The notes: a model not told the origin generated them from the sequence alone. A DNA stretch of 64,000 bases from Sporosarcina sp. FSL W8-0480 (GCF_037963765.1 NZ_CP150166.1:2115501-2179500); one strand, 5' to 3'; positions 25,820-36,292 are shown, counted from the stretch's first letter. A program made the numbers and translations.

Positions 25820-27052
25820 TTAAGATCCAAGAAGTAAATCTTCAGGGTTTTCGATTAGTTCTTTAACCATTTTCAAGAAGCCAACGGAATCTTTTCCATC
25901 GATGACGCGGTGGTCGTATGACAATGCGACGTACATCATTGGACGAATCTCAACTTTATCACCAACAGCAACTGGGCGTTTTTGGATTGTATGCATTCCA
26001 AGAATACCAACTTGTGTACCGTTAAGGATTGGTGTAGAGAATAGGGAACCGAATACGCCACCATTTGTGATAGTGAATGATCCACCTGACATATCAGCAA
26101 TCGTCAATTTATTGTCTCTTGCTTTTAACGCCAATTCACCAATGTTAGCTTCGATTTCCGCAAAGTTTTTACGATCTGCATCGCGTACGATCGGAACAAC
26201 AAGACCGCCTTCAGTAGAGACTGCAATACCTACATCATAATAGTGCTTCAAGATGATTTCATCGCCATCGATTTCAGAGTTGACGTATGGGTATTTTTTA
26301 AGTGCTGCAACAACTGCTTTTGTGAAGAATGACATGAAACCAAGACGTACATCATTCTTGTCATAGAATTCATCTTTTTTGCGTGAACGAAGTTCCATAA
26401 CTGCAGACATATCGATTTCATTGAAAGTCGTCAACATTGCTGTAGACTGTCTTACTTCAAGTAAACGTTTTGCAATCGTTTGGCGACGACGTGTCATTTT
26501 TTCACGTGTTTCACGTCCGTCTTGAACAGGTGCTGCTGCCGGTTTTGCGGCAGGTGCAGCAGCTGGTGCTGATGGAGCCGTACCATGTGCTGCAACGTCT
26601 TGTGCACGAACTCTACCCATTGGGTCAACCGGTGATACCGCGGACAGGTCGATTCCTTTTTCGCGAGCTAATTTTCTAGCTGCTGGGCTTGCGATTGTAC
26701 GATCTGAGGAAGTTTGTTCAGTTGTTTGAGCAGCGGCAGGTGCAGCAGCTGCTTTTGGTGCTTCTTCCACTTTTGCTTCTTGTGCAGCAGGAGCAGCTGA
26801 TGCTGCCGGTGCCCCGGAACCTTCCCCGACTACTGCAATAACTTGACCGACTTCAACTGTGTCGCCTTCAGCAGCAAGAAGTTCTTGAACTACCCCAGCT
26901 TCTTCGGAAATTACTTCGACGTTGACTTTATCTGTTTCTAATTCAACGATGAATTCGCCCTTTTCAACACTTTCACCAGGTTGTTTTAACCACTTTGCAA
27001 TTGTTCCTTCAGTAATCGATTCTGCAAGTTCTGGTACTCTTATTTCAGCCAC
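25820..27052 (-). CDS. odhB: 2-oxoglutarate dehydrogenase E2, dihydrolipoyl succinyltransferase
   Basis: Core of the 2-oxoglutarate dehydrogenase complex in the TCA cycle. 410 residues: lipoyl domain with ETDKVNVEV (lipoyl Lys about 43), an Ala/Pro-rich linker, the E1/E3-binding domain [19 protein letters not shown] (near 125), a second Ala/Pro linker and the catalytic domain ending with [16 protein letters not shown], the HxxxDG active site. GTG start at 27052 with GAGGAGG eight bases upstream. Downstream of odhA in one operon. Confidence 0.96.
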   Translation of the reverse strand: MAEIRVPELAESITEGTIAKWLKQPGESVEKGEFIVELETDKVNVEVISEEAGVVQELLAAEGDTVEVGQVIAVVGEGSGAPAASAAPAAQEAKVEEAPKAAAAPAAAQTTEQTSSDRTIASPAARKLAREKGIDLSAVSPVDPMGRVRAQDVAAHGTAPSAPAAAPAAKPAAAPVQDGRETREKMTRRRQTIAKRLLEVRQSTAMLTTFNEIDMSAVMELRSRKKDEFYDKNDVRLGFMSFFTKAVVAALKKYPYVNSEIDGDEIILKHYYDVGIAVSTEGGLVVPIVRDADRKNFAEIEANIGELALKARDNKLTIADMSGGSFTITNGGVFGSLFSTPILNGTQVGILGMHTIQKRPVAVGDKVEIRPMMYVALSYDHRVIDGKDSVGFLKMVKELIENPEDLLLGS

Positions 27053-27121
27053 AATAAATTCCTCCTCTGTTCTACCGTCATGACGGTGTAACACTTATCA
27101 ATTTCTATAATCATTAAGATA

Positions 27122-29938
27122 TTACTTTTTCAAAGCTTCATCAATAATGCGTTGTTGTGCAATTTTATGAGCATCTCCGCTTCCCTCTGAAGGGCTTGCA
27201 CGGTGGATTCGGCCTACATAGGAAACTTTCTTCCCTTCGGCGATTTCCTGCAGATACTCTAACGCAAATGACCATGAACCCATGTTTTTAGGTTCTTCTT
27301 GGACCCATACAAGTTCTTCCACATTAGGGAAACGAGATACGATATCGGCAATTTTCTCAGAAGGGAATGGATACAATTGCTCAACGCGAACGATGTGCAA
27401 GTGTTCAAATCCTTTACCGTCTTTAACTGTTTCAGCAAGATCAATTGCCATTTTACCGCTCGCTAATAGAACTTTCTTAACCTTTTTCGGTTCTTGGCCA
27501 GTTGTAGGTTGTTCAAGAACTGTTTGGAAATGACCATTTGCCAAATCACTTGGTTCTGCACCAACAAGCGGATGACGAAGCAGTGATTTAGGAGATACGA
27601 TGACTAACGGACGTTCCACATCAGTTCCAAGCATTTTTGCCTGTCTACGCAATACGTGGAAATAGTTAGCTGCACTCGAAATGTTTGCAACGGTCCAGTT
27701 GTTTTCTGCGCAAAGTTGTAAATATCTTTCAAGGCGTGCACTGGAGTGCTCCGGACCTTGCCCTTCATACGCATGTGGAAGCAGGATGACCATTCCTGAT
27801 TGTTGCCCCCATTTTGAATGGCTTGAAGAGATGAATTGGTCAAACATGACTTGTGCCATATTTGCGAAGTCACCATATTGAGCTTCCCAGATTGACAAAG
27901 CCTGATCTTTTTCAAGATTATAACCGAATTCATACCCAACTACAGCAAATTCCGTTAATGGGCTATTATAGGCTACAAAGGAAGCATTCGATCCACTGAT
28001 ATGATGTAGTGGCACGAACTCTTCACCTGTTTTTTCATCATGCAATACAAGATGTCTATGGGCAAATGTACCCCTTTGTACGTCCTGTCCTGTGATACGG
28101 ATTGGTTTCCCATCTTGAAGGATGGATCCGAAAGCCAATTGTTCCGCATGTGCCCAGTCAATCTTTCCTTTACCCTTAAATGGTTCTTCGCGGCGTTTTA
28201 AAATACGATCCAGCTTGCTAAACACAGTAAAGTCTTCTGGGTATGTCAGAAGTTCCTCATTCATGCGTTCAAGCCTTTCCTGCTCCACACCCGTCTCGAT
28301 TTTCTCAGGGAATCCTGCTAGGACGTAATCAGGTGTTTCATCTGAAAGCTTTTTGGAGTCGGATGTGTTTTCTTTTACTCTGTCATATGCAGATTGCATC
28401 ATCGCAAAGATATCCGCATCCAATTTTTCAACATCCGACTCAGAAATAATACCTGAATTTACGAGCTCAGCCCCGTATAGTTGTCTCGCGGTTGGATGCT
28501 TATGGATATTGTGGTACATCATAGGGTTCGTAACCAATGGTTCATCCATTTCATTATGACCATAGCGACGGTACCCGATAAGGTCAATCAAAATATCTTT
28601 ACCGAATTTTTGTCGGTATTCAAAAGCGAACGCAGCAACAGCCATTACATCTTCCGGGCTATCAGCGTTGACGTGCATAATTGGCACTTCAAAACCTTTA
28701 GCAGGATCTGATGAGTAATGTGTAGAGCGTGAATCATAATATTCGGTAGTGAATCCAATCGTGTTATTCGCAATAATATGGATGGAACCACCTGTTTTGT
28801 AGCCTCTGACACGGCTATAGTTGAACGTTTCTGGCACAATGCCTTGACCAGGGAATGCTGCATCCCCGTGAATCATAATTGAGTAAGCTGCCTTCATGTC
28901 TTGCTCAGGCAAACCTGCTTGATTCGTCGTTTCTTGGGCAGCACGTGTCTGTCCATTAACAACAGGGTTTACCACTTCCAAATGGGAAGGGTTATATGCA
29001 AGGAAACGCTCAGTGCCAGATGGCGCTTTGTACAGAGCACCCATATGGTATTTAACATCACCAAACCAACCCCGTGTCGTTTCTAGTGAACCATCTTCAG
29101 GAAGAAATGGGTCTGAAGGAACACCAGCAAATTCAGCAAACATCATTTCATATGGCTTATTCAAAATATGAGTCAATACATTTAATCGACCACGGTGTGC
29201 CATACCAATTAATACTTTTTTCATTTTTTCTGATTCAGATTGGCGAACTAACTCATCAAGGAGAATTACAAGTGAATCTAGTCCTTCAATAGAGAATCGT
29301 TTCGCTCCGACAAATGTACGGTGTATGAACTTTTCGAAACCTTCGATCTTAGTCAATCTTTCAAGCATTGCTTTTTTGTCCTCATTCGAAAGCTTAACGG
29401 AAACTTCACCATTTTCGATTCTTGATTGAATCCATGAACGCTCTTCTTCATCGATGACATGGGCAAATTCATAAGCAATTTTCCCTGTGTACAATGATTT
29501 CAAATAGTTAACAGCATCCATTCCATTTTCCACGTTTGTCGGTGGATTTTTTAGGAATAAAGAAGCTGGCATTGATGATAAATCGCTTTCTGTCAACCCG
29601 TAATAAGAAGGTTCTATGCGTGACAAGTCTTTCGGCCTATCGTTAAGTGGATAAATATCTGAAGCAAGATGTCCGTATGCTCGGATAGCATCGATTAAAG
29701 TATAAGCGGCCAATACCTTGCCAAAATTAACAGCAGGTGCGTCTGTTGCAGCTATATATTGAGTTTGATCTGCTTCATCGACCGACGGTGCACCAAAGCT
29801 TCTAAACATTTCTGCAAGCTCAGGTTCTACCGATTCAGGCGACACTTTAAACTGTTCATACATTTCCATTACATACCCAAGATTCGGACCTGTAAATATT
29901 GAGTAAGGAGAACGTTGGGTACCTACATTGTTCGACAT
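27122..29938 (-). CDS. odhA: 2-oxoglutarate dehydrogenase E1
   Basis: Thiamine-diphosphate-dependent decarboxylase of the TCA cycle. 938 residues: N-terminal GPNLGYVMEMYEQF, the thiamine-binding core with GMAHRGRLNVL, HGDAAFPGQGIV and NNTIGFTT, and the transketolase-like C-terminal half with GQDVQRGTFAHRH and LPHAYEGQGPEHSSARLER. ATG at 29938 with GGAGG nine bases upstream. First gene of odhAB. Confidence 0.96.
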   Translation of the reverse strand: MSNNVGTQRSPYSIFTGPNLGYVMEMYEQFKVSPESVEPELAEMFRSFGAPSVDEADQTQYIAATDAPAVNFGKVLAAYTLIDAIRAYGHLASDIYPLNDRPKDLSRIEPSYYGLTESDLSSMPASLFLKNPPTNVENGMDAVNYLKSLYTGKIAYEFAHVIDEEERSWIQSRIENGEVSVKLSNEDKKAMLERLTKIEGFEKFIHRTFVGAKRFSIEGLDSLVILLDELVRQSESEKMKKVLIGMAHRGRLNVLTHILNKPYEMMFAEFAGVPSDPFLPEDGSLETTRGWFGDVKYHMGALYKAPSGTERFLAYNPSHLEVVNPVVNGQTRAAQETTNQAGLPEQDMKAAYSIMIHGDAAFPGQGIVPETFNYSRVRGYKTGGSIHIIANNTIGFTTEYYDSRSTHYSSDPAKGFEVPIMHVNADSPEDVMAVAAFAFEYRQKFGKDILIDLIGYRRYGHNEMDEPLVTNPMMYHNIHKHPTARQLYGAELVNSGIISESDVEKLDADIFAMMQSAYDRVKENTSDSKKLSDETPDYVLAGFPEKIETGVEQERLERMNEELLTYPEDFTVFSKLDRILKRREEPFKGKGKIDWAHAEQLAFGSILQDGKPIRITGQDVQRGTFAHRHLVLHDEKTGEEFVPLHHISGSNASFVAYNSPLTEFAVVGYEFGYNLEKDQALSIWEAQYGDFANMAQVMFDQFISSSHSKWGQQSGMVILLPHAYEGQGPEHSSARLERYLQLCAENNWTVANISSAANYFHVLRRQAKMLGTDVERPLVIVSPKSLLRHPLVGAEPSDLANGHFQTVLEQPTTGQEPKKVKKVLLASGKMAIDLAETVKDGKGFEHLHIVRVEQLYPFPSEKIADIVSRFPNVEELVWVQEEPKNMGSWSFALEYLQEIAEGKKVSYVGRIHRASPSEGSGDAHKIAQQRIIDEALKK

Positions 29939-30064
29939 GTAAAATGACCTCCACATTTGCCAATTGGCCTGTTGTGTTAATTCTTTATCCGTATTCATAT
30001 TACCATGCAAATAGTAGAACTGAAAGGATTTCGTTCTATTTAATTGACATTAATACCGTTAAAA

Positions 30065-30093
30065 AGAATACACTTACTTTTAGATAAATGCAA
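30065..30093 (-). promoter_or_regulatory. Putative odhAB promoter
   Basis: Minus strand: TTGCAT (30088-30093), 17-base spacer, TATTCT (30065-30070). Reasonable sigma-A match about 125 bases before the odhA start. Confidence 0.4.
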
Positions 30094-30134
30094 CAATATT
30101 CGACATTCTTCCATCTACTTAAGACCTAATCCAG

Positions 30135-31211
30135 CTAATTTTTGTAAGATAGTATCAAATCAGCCATCATTTGAGGAGATTTTGTATTTGCAACTTTTTT
30201 CATTTTTTCAACAAGCGTCTCTTTCTCCATCGTTAGCTGGTTAAATAGGTCCATCATCGACAAATTATCAAGCTCCTCCTCTTGAACTACTTGCGCTATT
30301 CCAAGTGATTTGAATAGCGATGCATTCAAAAGTTGGTCCCCCCTGCTCTTAGCAGCGGATAATGGGATGAGCAACATTGGCTTATGGACCGACAATAATT
30401 CGAATATAGCATTCGATCCTGCCCGGGACACAGCGAAATCTGCTGCCGCCAATAAGTGGGGCAGCCCCTCTGTTACATATTCAAATTGTGAATAACCAGA
30501 CACTTGTTCCAAAGTATCGTCAATATTTCCTTTACCGCAAAGATGGATAACTTCAAAACTTTTTAGGATGGTACCCAATTCTTTTCTCACTGCATCGTTC
30601 AGTACTGCAGAACCTTGACTTCCACCCATAATGATGAAAACGGGCTTTTCGCCAGTTAGGCCGGCGATACGCAAGCCTTCATTTCGATTTCCGCTAAAAA
30701 TTTCGGGTCTGATGACTGCCCCAGTACAAGTTGCCTTACCATTTGGCAAATAATCTAATGTCTGTTCAAAAACAGTGAAAATATGGTTGGAAAATGGCAA
30801 TGCCAACTTATTTGCAAGACCTGGCGAAACGTCTGATTCATGAGCAACGACGGGTATTCTCGCAAGTTTCGCAGCCAAAACAACTGGAACAGAGACAAAT
30901 CCGCCTTTTGAGAACACGATTTCCGGCTTCAACTTTTGTAAAATAAAATACGCTTGTAAAACTCCAGTTCCAACCCGAAATGGGTCAGAAAAGTTCTTCA
31001 TGGAAAAATAACGTCTCAATTTCCCGCTTTGAATCGCATGATAGGTTACCTCTTTGTGACCATCGCGTATTAATTCCTCTTCGATTCCATCATGGGAACC
31101 AATATAATGAATTTCATAGCCTTTGTCATCAAAAACAGGTATTAGTGCTTCGTTTACAGAGACATGCCCCGCTGTACCGCCACCCGTTAATACAATCACT
31201 GGCCGCTTCAT
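30135..31211 (-). CDS. murG: MurG, lipid II-forming N-acetylglucosaminyltransferase
   Basis: Adds GlcNAc to undecaprenyl-PP-MurNAc-pentapeptide (lipid I) at the inner face of the membrane. 358 residues: N-terminal VLTGGGTAGHVSVN, HESDVSPGLANKLAL near 125, MGGSQGSAVLNDAV near 185, and C-terminal SRAGSNAIFELL with the UDP-GlcNAc-binding Glu. It resembles the Staphylococcus MurG, which also lies outside the division cluster. ATG at 31211 chosen for GAGGTG nine bases upstream. Whether a second murG exists elsewhere cannot be seen. Confidence 0.9.
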   Translation of the reverse strand: MKRPVIVLTGGGTAGHVSVNEALIPVFDDKGYEIHYIGSHDGIEEELIRDGHKEVTYHAIQSGKLRRYFSMKNFSDPFRVGTGVLQAYFILQKLKPEIVFSKGGFVSVPVVLAAKLARIPVVAHESDVSPGLANKLALPFSNHIFTVFEQTLDYLPNGKATCTGAVIRPEIFSGNRNEGLRIAGLTGEKPVFIIMGGSQGSAVLNDAVRKELGTILKSFEVIHLCGKGNIDDTLEQVSGYSQFEYVTEGLPHLLAAADFAVSRAGSNAIFELLSVHKPMLLIPLSAAKSRGDQLLNASLFKSLGIAQVVQEEELDNLSMMDLFNQLTMEKETLVEKMKKVANTKSPQMMADLILSYKN

Positions 31212-31290
31212 TTGGCCATTCACCTCATCCATCTTTTTTTATGCTTATTTATTCTAAGATTACCACTTTGCCATTATAGCAAAGAAATCA

Positions 31291-31299
31291 TGGTACAAT
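31291..31299 (+). promoter_or_regulatory. Extended -10 promoter of the MATE gene
   Basis: TGG-TACAAT with the hexamer at 31294-31299. Transcription would start near 31306 and give a leader of about 78 nt containing the hairpin at 31341-31368. Confidence 0.5.
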
Positions 31300-31340
31300 G
31301 TTGTTTGATTTAAGTACTCCATAAATTTTACTTGAAGACA

Positions 31341-31368
31341 TATGGAATTCGATTTGCCGAATTCCATA
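31341..31368 (+). promoter_or_regulatory. Perfect hairpin before the MATE ribosome binding site
   Basis: TATGGAATTCG (31341-31351), loop ATTTGC, CGAATTCCATA (31358-31368). Directly followed by the GGGGGAAGGAG ribosome binding site. It could be an operator or a translation control hairpin. Confidence 0.5.
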
Positions 31369-31383
31369 GGGGGAAGGAGAAAT

Positions 31384-32754
31384 ATGCTGGAAGATGTAAC
31401 ACCTCTTAAACAGAAAATCCAAATGCTTTTAAAAATTATTATCCCTATTCTTGTCACTCAAATCGCACTTTATTTGATGACCTTTTTCGACATTCTTATG
31501 ACTGGTAGATACAATACGGAAGACCTTGCAGGTGTTACAATTGGATCCTCATTCTGGGTGCCTGTTTATACCGGGTTATCTGGTATTCTTATGGGACTTA
31601 CGCCAATAATTGCTCACTTTATCGGCGGCGGTAAGAAGGGAGAAGTCCGGCCTTCAGTTCAGCAAGGTTTGTATTTATCAATAGTACTAGCAGCAATTGT
31701 ATTTTCGATTATGATGTTCGCTGTAATCCCCTCACTAAATCATATGCCACTTGAAGGCGTGGTTAGGATTGTCGCGGCTGATTACTTAATAGGAATGAGC
31801 ATTGGGCTTCTCCCACTATTCGCCTATACTGTTTTTAGATCGTTTTTCGATGCACTTGGTGCAACCCGGGTTTCAATGTTCATCATTCTATTATCAGCAC
31901 CGATTAACATCTTTCTAAATTACCTGCTCATTTATGGAAACTTCGGATTCCCTGAAATGGGTGGTGCAGGGGCTGGCTTCGCTTCAGGAATTACCTATTG
32001 GGTCGTTTTCTGCATCGCTTTCCTAATCGCATGGAAACGGAAAACATTTCAATCATATTCTCTGTTTTCAAATTGGGAAACAGTTTCATTTGATCGTTGG
32101 AAAGCAATCTTGAAAATCGGCGTACCGATTGGGTTAGCAATTTTCGTAGAAATAAGTATATTTTCTGTCGTAACACTTCTAATGAGTGGCTACACCACAG
32201 CTACTATATCCGCTCATCAGATTGCCTTAAATTTCACCTCACTCTTATATATGGTACCTTTAAGTATTTCCATGGGCGTAACTATCTTAGTCGGACAATC
32301 GATAGGAGCGAGAAAACCACGAGATGCAAAGCACTATAGTTTCCTTGGGGTAGGTATCGCGATTATATTCAGCTTTATCTCTATTATAATTTTATTGACA
32401 TTCAGGGAACCCATTGCATCACTGTATACGAAAGACACTGCGATTATTAAACTTGCAGTTCATTTTTTCATCTTCGCTGCATTCTTTCAACTATCTGATG
32501 CAATCCAGGCACCGATTCAAGGGTCATTACGAGGATATAAGGACGTCAATATGACGTTTATAATGGCAATTATCTCTTTCTGGGTGATCGGTTTACCCGT
32601 TGGATATGCAACAGCAAACTTTACAGATCTTGGTCCTTTTGGATACTGGGTTGGCCTCATTGCAGGATTAACAATCGGTGCAATTTCATTGAGCATCCGT
32701 CTGTTATTTATCCAAAGGAAAAGCTTAAAGAAAATAAATCCCGATGTCGGCTAA
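31384..32754 (+). CDS. MATE family efflux transporter
   Basis: 456 residues, twelve membrane segments, of the NorM/YojI type that exports cationic compounds using Na+ or H+. Typical: PILVTQIALYLMTFFDILMTG with the charged residue in TM1, GLTPIIAHFIGGGKKGEV after TM2, and the repeat in the second half (PLSISMGVTILVGQSIGARK). ATG at 31384 behind AAGGAG; the in-frame upstream ATG at 31342 lies inside the hairpin. A yojI-type MATE gene also lies near odhAB in B. subtilis. Confidence 0.9.
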   Translation: MLEDVTPLKQKIQMLLKIIIPILVTQIALYLMTFFDILMTGRYNTEDLAGVTIGSSFWVPVYTGLSGILMGLTPIIAHFIGGGKKGEVRPSVQQGLYLSIVLAAIVFSIMMFAVIPSLNHMPLEGVVRIVAADYLIGMSIGLLPLFAYTVFRSFFDALGATRVSMFIILLSAPINIFLNYLLIYGNFGFPEMGGAGAGFASGITYWVVFCIAFLIAWKRKTFQSYSLFSNWETVSFDRWKAILKIGVPIGLAIFVEISIFSVVTLLMSGYTTATISAHQIALNFTSLLYMVPLSISMGVTILVGQSIGARKPRDAKHYSFLGVGIAIIFSFISIIILLTFREPIASLYTKDTAIIKLAVHFFIFAAFFQLSDAIQAPIQGSLRGYKDVNMTFIMAIISFWVIGLPVGYATANFTDLGPFGYWVGLIAGLTIGAISLSIRLLFIQRKSLKKINPDVG

Positions 32755-32775
32755 TGCCGCTCGGGATTTTTCAAT
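32737..32775. terminator. Terminator between MATE and gerC
   Basis: AAATCCCGA with CGGGATTT outside and CGGC-taat-GCCG inside; T run on the plus strand. It overlaps the MATE stop codon. Confidence 0.8.
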
Positions 32776-33850
32776 CTAAAATATTCGTCCTCTTCATATT
32801 CACTTTCACATCAACTTCAATCGATAATGTGGAATACGTTTCCTGCCAATCGCCTTTATTCCACAACTTTGGATGGAATGCATGCACTTTCCGTCCCACA
32901 CCAAGGATATCGCTTTTAGCTTCTTGAGTTGTTGCGATGATTTTTTCAAAACCCTTTTTCAACTCAGCAGACAGAAACTCTTCTGCCTCATTTCGATTTT
33001 GTTTTCTATACATGTGGTTTTGGGGAAATTCATCAATACTAACATCTATGTTAAAGCTCATTTTGACCTGATCACCTGCAATTTTTACCTTTCTACGAAC
33101 ATTTATTATTTCCATCGTCATAGGACTGTTTCTTTCTTTCCATTCAAAACTGAGACGTGTATATTTTCCAAGTTTGTTTTTCAACACAGATGTCAAAACC
33201 GCGTCTTGTTTCTTCAAAATTCGCCCCGTGAATTTCTTACTGCTAAACAGAGCAACTCCATCCAAAGTGGGAATACCATTATCATCTATGATCAAATAAG
33301 GTAAATCCAAATCCATTGAATCCTCATACAATAATTTCACCGCATTCTCCATTGTACCTACTGTCATATATGAATACAGTTCAGCAGTACGCATTAATTC
33401 TGGATAATAGTTCGCAACCTCACTTTTAAGATCTCCTGAAGGGTTGAAATATTGCTCCAAATCCCCTTCCACAATCGCGATATAACTCGTAATCCGATTT
33501 CTTGGTGTCCTGAAAAACATGTCCAATTCAGGGTAAAGGTTTTTCTTTGCCATTTCACTTGATATTAATAATACTTCAAGATGGGATACGTCAAGTGCTT
33601 CCATTGTATGATGGGCAGCCGCTTCACGAGCGGCACGTGTAGAAATACCAGTTCCTTCCGATTGTGCATATGTAATCGTATCCTCGTCAAAAGTCGGAAA
33701 AGAAAATAACGCCTTCACTTCCCCAGCCTTATCTCCGTTTGTCAATCCCATGACAGGAACGATTGTAATGTCCTTGTATTGGGCTTCATCCCAGCATCCC
33801 CCAAGTAGTAACAGACTACATAATAATACCGGCAACATTCTTCTTTTCAA
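32771..33850 (-). CDS. gerC: Ger(x)C family germination receptor lipoprotein
   Basis: C subunit of a nutrient germinant receptor in the spore inner membrane. 359 residues: lipoprotein signal with LLLLGGCWD (Cys about residue 19), then the three-domain Ger(x)C fold; AREAAAHHTMEALDVSHLEVLLI and FFRTPRNRITSYIAI are family-typical. TTG start at 33850 overlapping the gerB stop. Last gene of the operon. Which germinant it senses cannot be told. Confidence 0.9.
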   Translation of the reverse strand: MKRRMLPVLLCSLLLLGGCWDEAQYKDITIVPVMGLTNGDKAGEVKALFSFPTFDEDTITYAQSEGTGISTRAAREAAAHHTMEALDVSHLEVLLISSEMAKKNLYPELDMFFRTPRNRITSYIAIVEGDLEQYFNPSGDLKSEVANYYPELMRTAELYSYMTVGTMENAVKLLYEDSMDLDLPYLIIDDNGIPTLDGVALFSSKKFTGRILKKQDAVLTSVLKNKLGKYTRLSFEWKERNSPMTMEIINVRRKVKIAGDQVKMSFNIDVSIDEFPQNHMYRKQNRNEAEEFLSAELKKGFEKIIATTQEAKSDILGVGRKVHAFHPKLWNKGDWQETYSTLSIEVDVKVNMKRTNILD

Positions 33851-34863
33851 CTCTTGCCCCCCCTATTTAACAAAATAACGACCGAAGGAATCAAAATTGT
33901 AAAAATGATATGCGGATACATAACTAATTGGCGAAGAAGATCGGATCGATCTTTTGTTGCAAAGTAAGAAGAAATAATGATTATAAAGATGTGCAATAAG
34001 ACGGTGTACAATTTACTTTCATTGTTGAAGTAAATTCGGCGAGTTTGGATGCACATGAAAAAATAAAGTGTAATTGCAATGACGCTCCAAATAACCCAGA
34101 TAAACAAGAAAAACAGATCAAGCCGTTCTACGAATGTAACTTTTTGAGCTTTCAAAATGTGAAGAAGTGGCTCCGGTAACATAGCAATTGAATTCACAGG
34201 AAAAAATAGAAGGATGAAAACCAAAATTGTAAAGAAAAAAAAGAACCAAGAAAACTGAAAGATGAATAATGGTATGCCTTTAACTTTTTGGATGACGTAT
34301 TTTCTCAAAAACAGGTAAAATTCAATCCCAATGAATGTAGCCTGTGCCGTGAATAAACCTCTCAATAATGGTTTGATTTCGGTAAATTCCACTGGAAACA
34401 ACCGAGTCCAGACAAGGTCAGGCATAGCCATAAATAAAAAGACAATGAAAATCGGAAATAACGGTAATATAATCGAGGGTAAATTGATAACCGTCTCGAT
34501 TCTTGTTCTCGTATTTGCATAAAGTGACACACCAACAATGAGTGTCATTGTCACAATTTGCGGGGTGTTCGGGAATATCCAAACTGATAGTGTGTAATTG
34601 ACATAGGATAGAAAAGAAACGATTGCAAAAGTCCAATAGGCAATATACAATCCTGCAACAAACCGACCTGGATTGAACCGTTCATAAAACTTTTCATAGA
34701 GCAATAATAGAACGTAATGCATTAGTCCAACTACAATGAAGACGACCCATGAAGTTGTTCCTGCTTCAAATACCAGCCGACGTTGAAAAGAGACGAAGAC
34801 AGTCCCCGTCTGTACTACAAACAAGAGCAAGAAAAACTGGAGTCTCGATAATGTGAACAACAT
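33847..34863 (-). CDS. gerB: GerB-type germination receptor permease subunit
   Basis: B subunit of the germinant receptor, an APC-superfamily-like membrane protein thought to bind the germinant. 338 residues, about ten membrane segments. Begins MLFTLSRLQFFLLLFVVQTG; the ATG at 34863 shares a base with the gerA stop (TGATG), so translation is coupled. Between gerA and gerC. Confidence 0.9.
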   Translation of the reverse strand: MLFTLSRLQFFLLLFVVQTGTVFVSFQRRLVFEAGTTSWVVFIVVGLMHYVLLLLYEKFYERFNPGRFVAGLYIAYWTFAIVSFLSYVNYTLSVWIFPNTPQIVTMTLIVGVSLYANTRTRIETVINLPSIILPLFPIFIVFLFMAMPDLVWTRLFPVEFTEIKPLLRGLFTAQATFIGIEFYLFLRKYVIQKVKGIPLFIFQFSWFFFFFTILVFILLFFPVNSIAMLPEPLLHILKAQKVTFVERLDLFFLFIWVIWSVIAITLYFFMCIQTRRIYFNNESKLYTVLLHIFIIIISSYFATKDRSDLLRQLVMYPHIIFTILIPSVVILLNRGGKS

Positions 34864-36292
34864 CAAGGTTTCCGGCCTTTCTTTCTTATTCCGAATGAGA
34901 ATGTCTTTTGTTGTTTATGGAACTTAAAATAAGGTACCCGGAAAAACACATCAATGAATCTTGACGTATCTAATGGAATGAACGGTGCAAAATAGGGCTG
35001 TCTCAAAGATGATAATGATAAAAGATGAATAAGTAATATAATTGTTCCGATGGCCATACCAAAAAAGCCAAAGAGTGCAGCGGCAGCCATGAAAGGAAAT
35101 CTTAAAACACGAATGGACGTATTCATCTCAAGACTCGGAACAACAAAGCTTGAAATTGCCGTCAATGCAACAACAATAACCATTAAGTTCGAAACTAATC
35201 CAGCTTTGACAATTGCGTCCCCGATGATTAAACCACCAACAACTCCGATTGTTTGACCGATAGGTTTCGGAAGCCTAATACTTGCCTCTCTGATCAATTC
35301 TATAAAAAGTTCCATAATAACAGCTTCGAAAATGGGACGATATGGAATATCATTAATTGCCAATTTAACTTTTTTACTAATTTCAATTGGCAATATTTCA
35401 GAATGAAAGCTAACAACCGCAATATAAAATGCCGGAAGATAAATGGCAATCACCAAACTCGCAATCCTTAATAGTCGAAAAAAGATCCGGCGATCACACG
35501 GCCATTATAATCATCTGGAGATTGATAAAATGAAAAGAATGTAACAGGTGCAATCAATACAGATGGTGAATGATCGCTAAAAATTGCGATCTTCCCTTCC
35601 ATCAGATTAAAGACGACTCGGTCCGGCCTTTCCGTATTCATGAATTGTGGAAAAGGTGAGTATACAGACTCCTCCAAGTAGTCTTCAATTTCTCCCGTGT
35701 TCAAAAGGTTTTCATCTTTTATCTCCTTTAAGCGGGATTCAAATAGATTGACAACATCTTTATCAGCTAACGTATCAATATAAAGATAAGTTATAGACGT
35801 ATTTGTATCTTTACCAACCTGCATCGATTTAACAACAAGATCCCTTCTCGAAAGTTTTTGACGGACGAGAGTGAGATTTTTTTGAACGTTTTCTATGAAC
35901 CCATCATGCGCACCCCGGACAATTTGCTCGCTAATAGGTTCAGCCGGCGCCCTGCTAACATCGCTTTGCGCTGAAATGGTTAGCATTATTTGGGATTCAG
36001 GAAAAATAACTGCTGACAGCCCTTTACAAACGGCCTTTATTAACTCATCATCCGAATACGGTTTAACATCGGAGACAGCAGTTTTGCCCCAATTGCTCAA
36101 TTTCTCAGATGCTCTTTGCCGAATAATATCAATCTGATTGTTTAATTCAACACTGTCAGCCAATGATGAATAATAGCATAAAATCCCTTTACCTATTGGC
36201 CAGTCGACATCTTTCACAATGCAATCTGATGAATTGTAAAACAATTTTTTTAAATATTCTTTATCGACTACCTGCTTGCCTGAGTTGTTCAT
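34863..36292 (-). pseudogene. gerA: GerA-type germination receptor subunit A, frameshifted
   Basis: A subunit of the germinant receptor (PF03323). Two frames together give a full-length GerA. The first (36292 to 35468) covers the soluble N-terminal domain to FYQSPDDYNGRVIAGSFF, then hits a stop; the second (to 34863) holds the membrane domain (LLRIASLVIAIYLPAFYIAV onward, PKPIGQTIGVVGGLIIGDA). They join by a -1 shift, or one missing base, at the six-A run 35478-35483 (T on the coding strand). The heptamer T-TTT-TTC in the right phase would give GSFFRLLR after slipping. It may be a true mutation, a sequencing error in the homopolymer, or programmed frameshifting. ATG 36292 follows GAGGTG. Confidence 0.85.
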
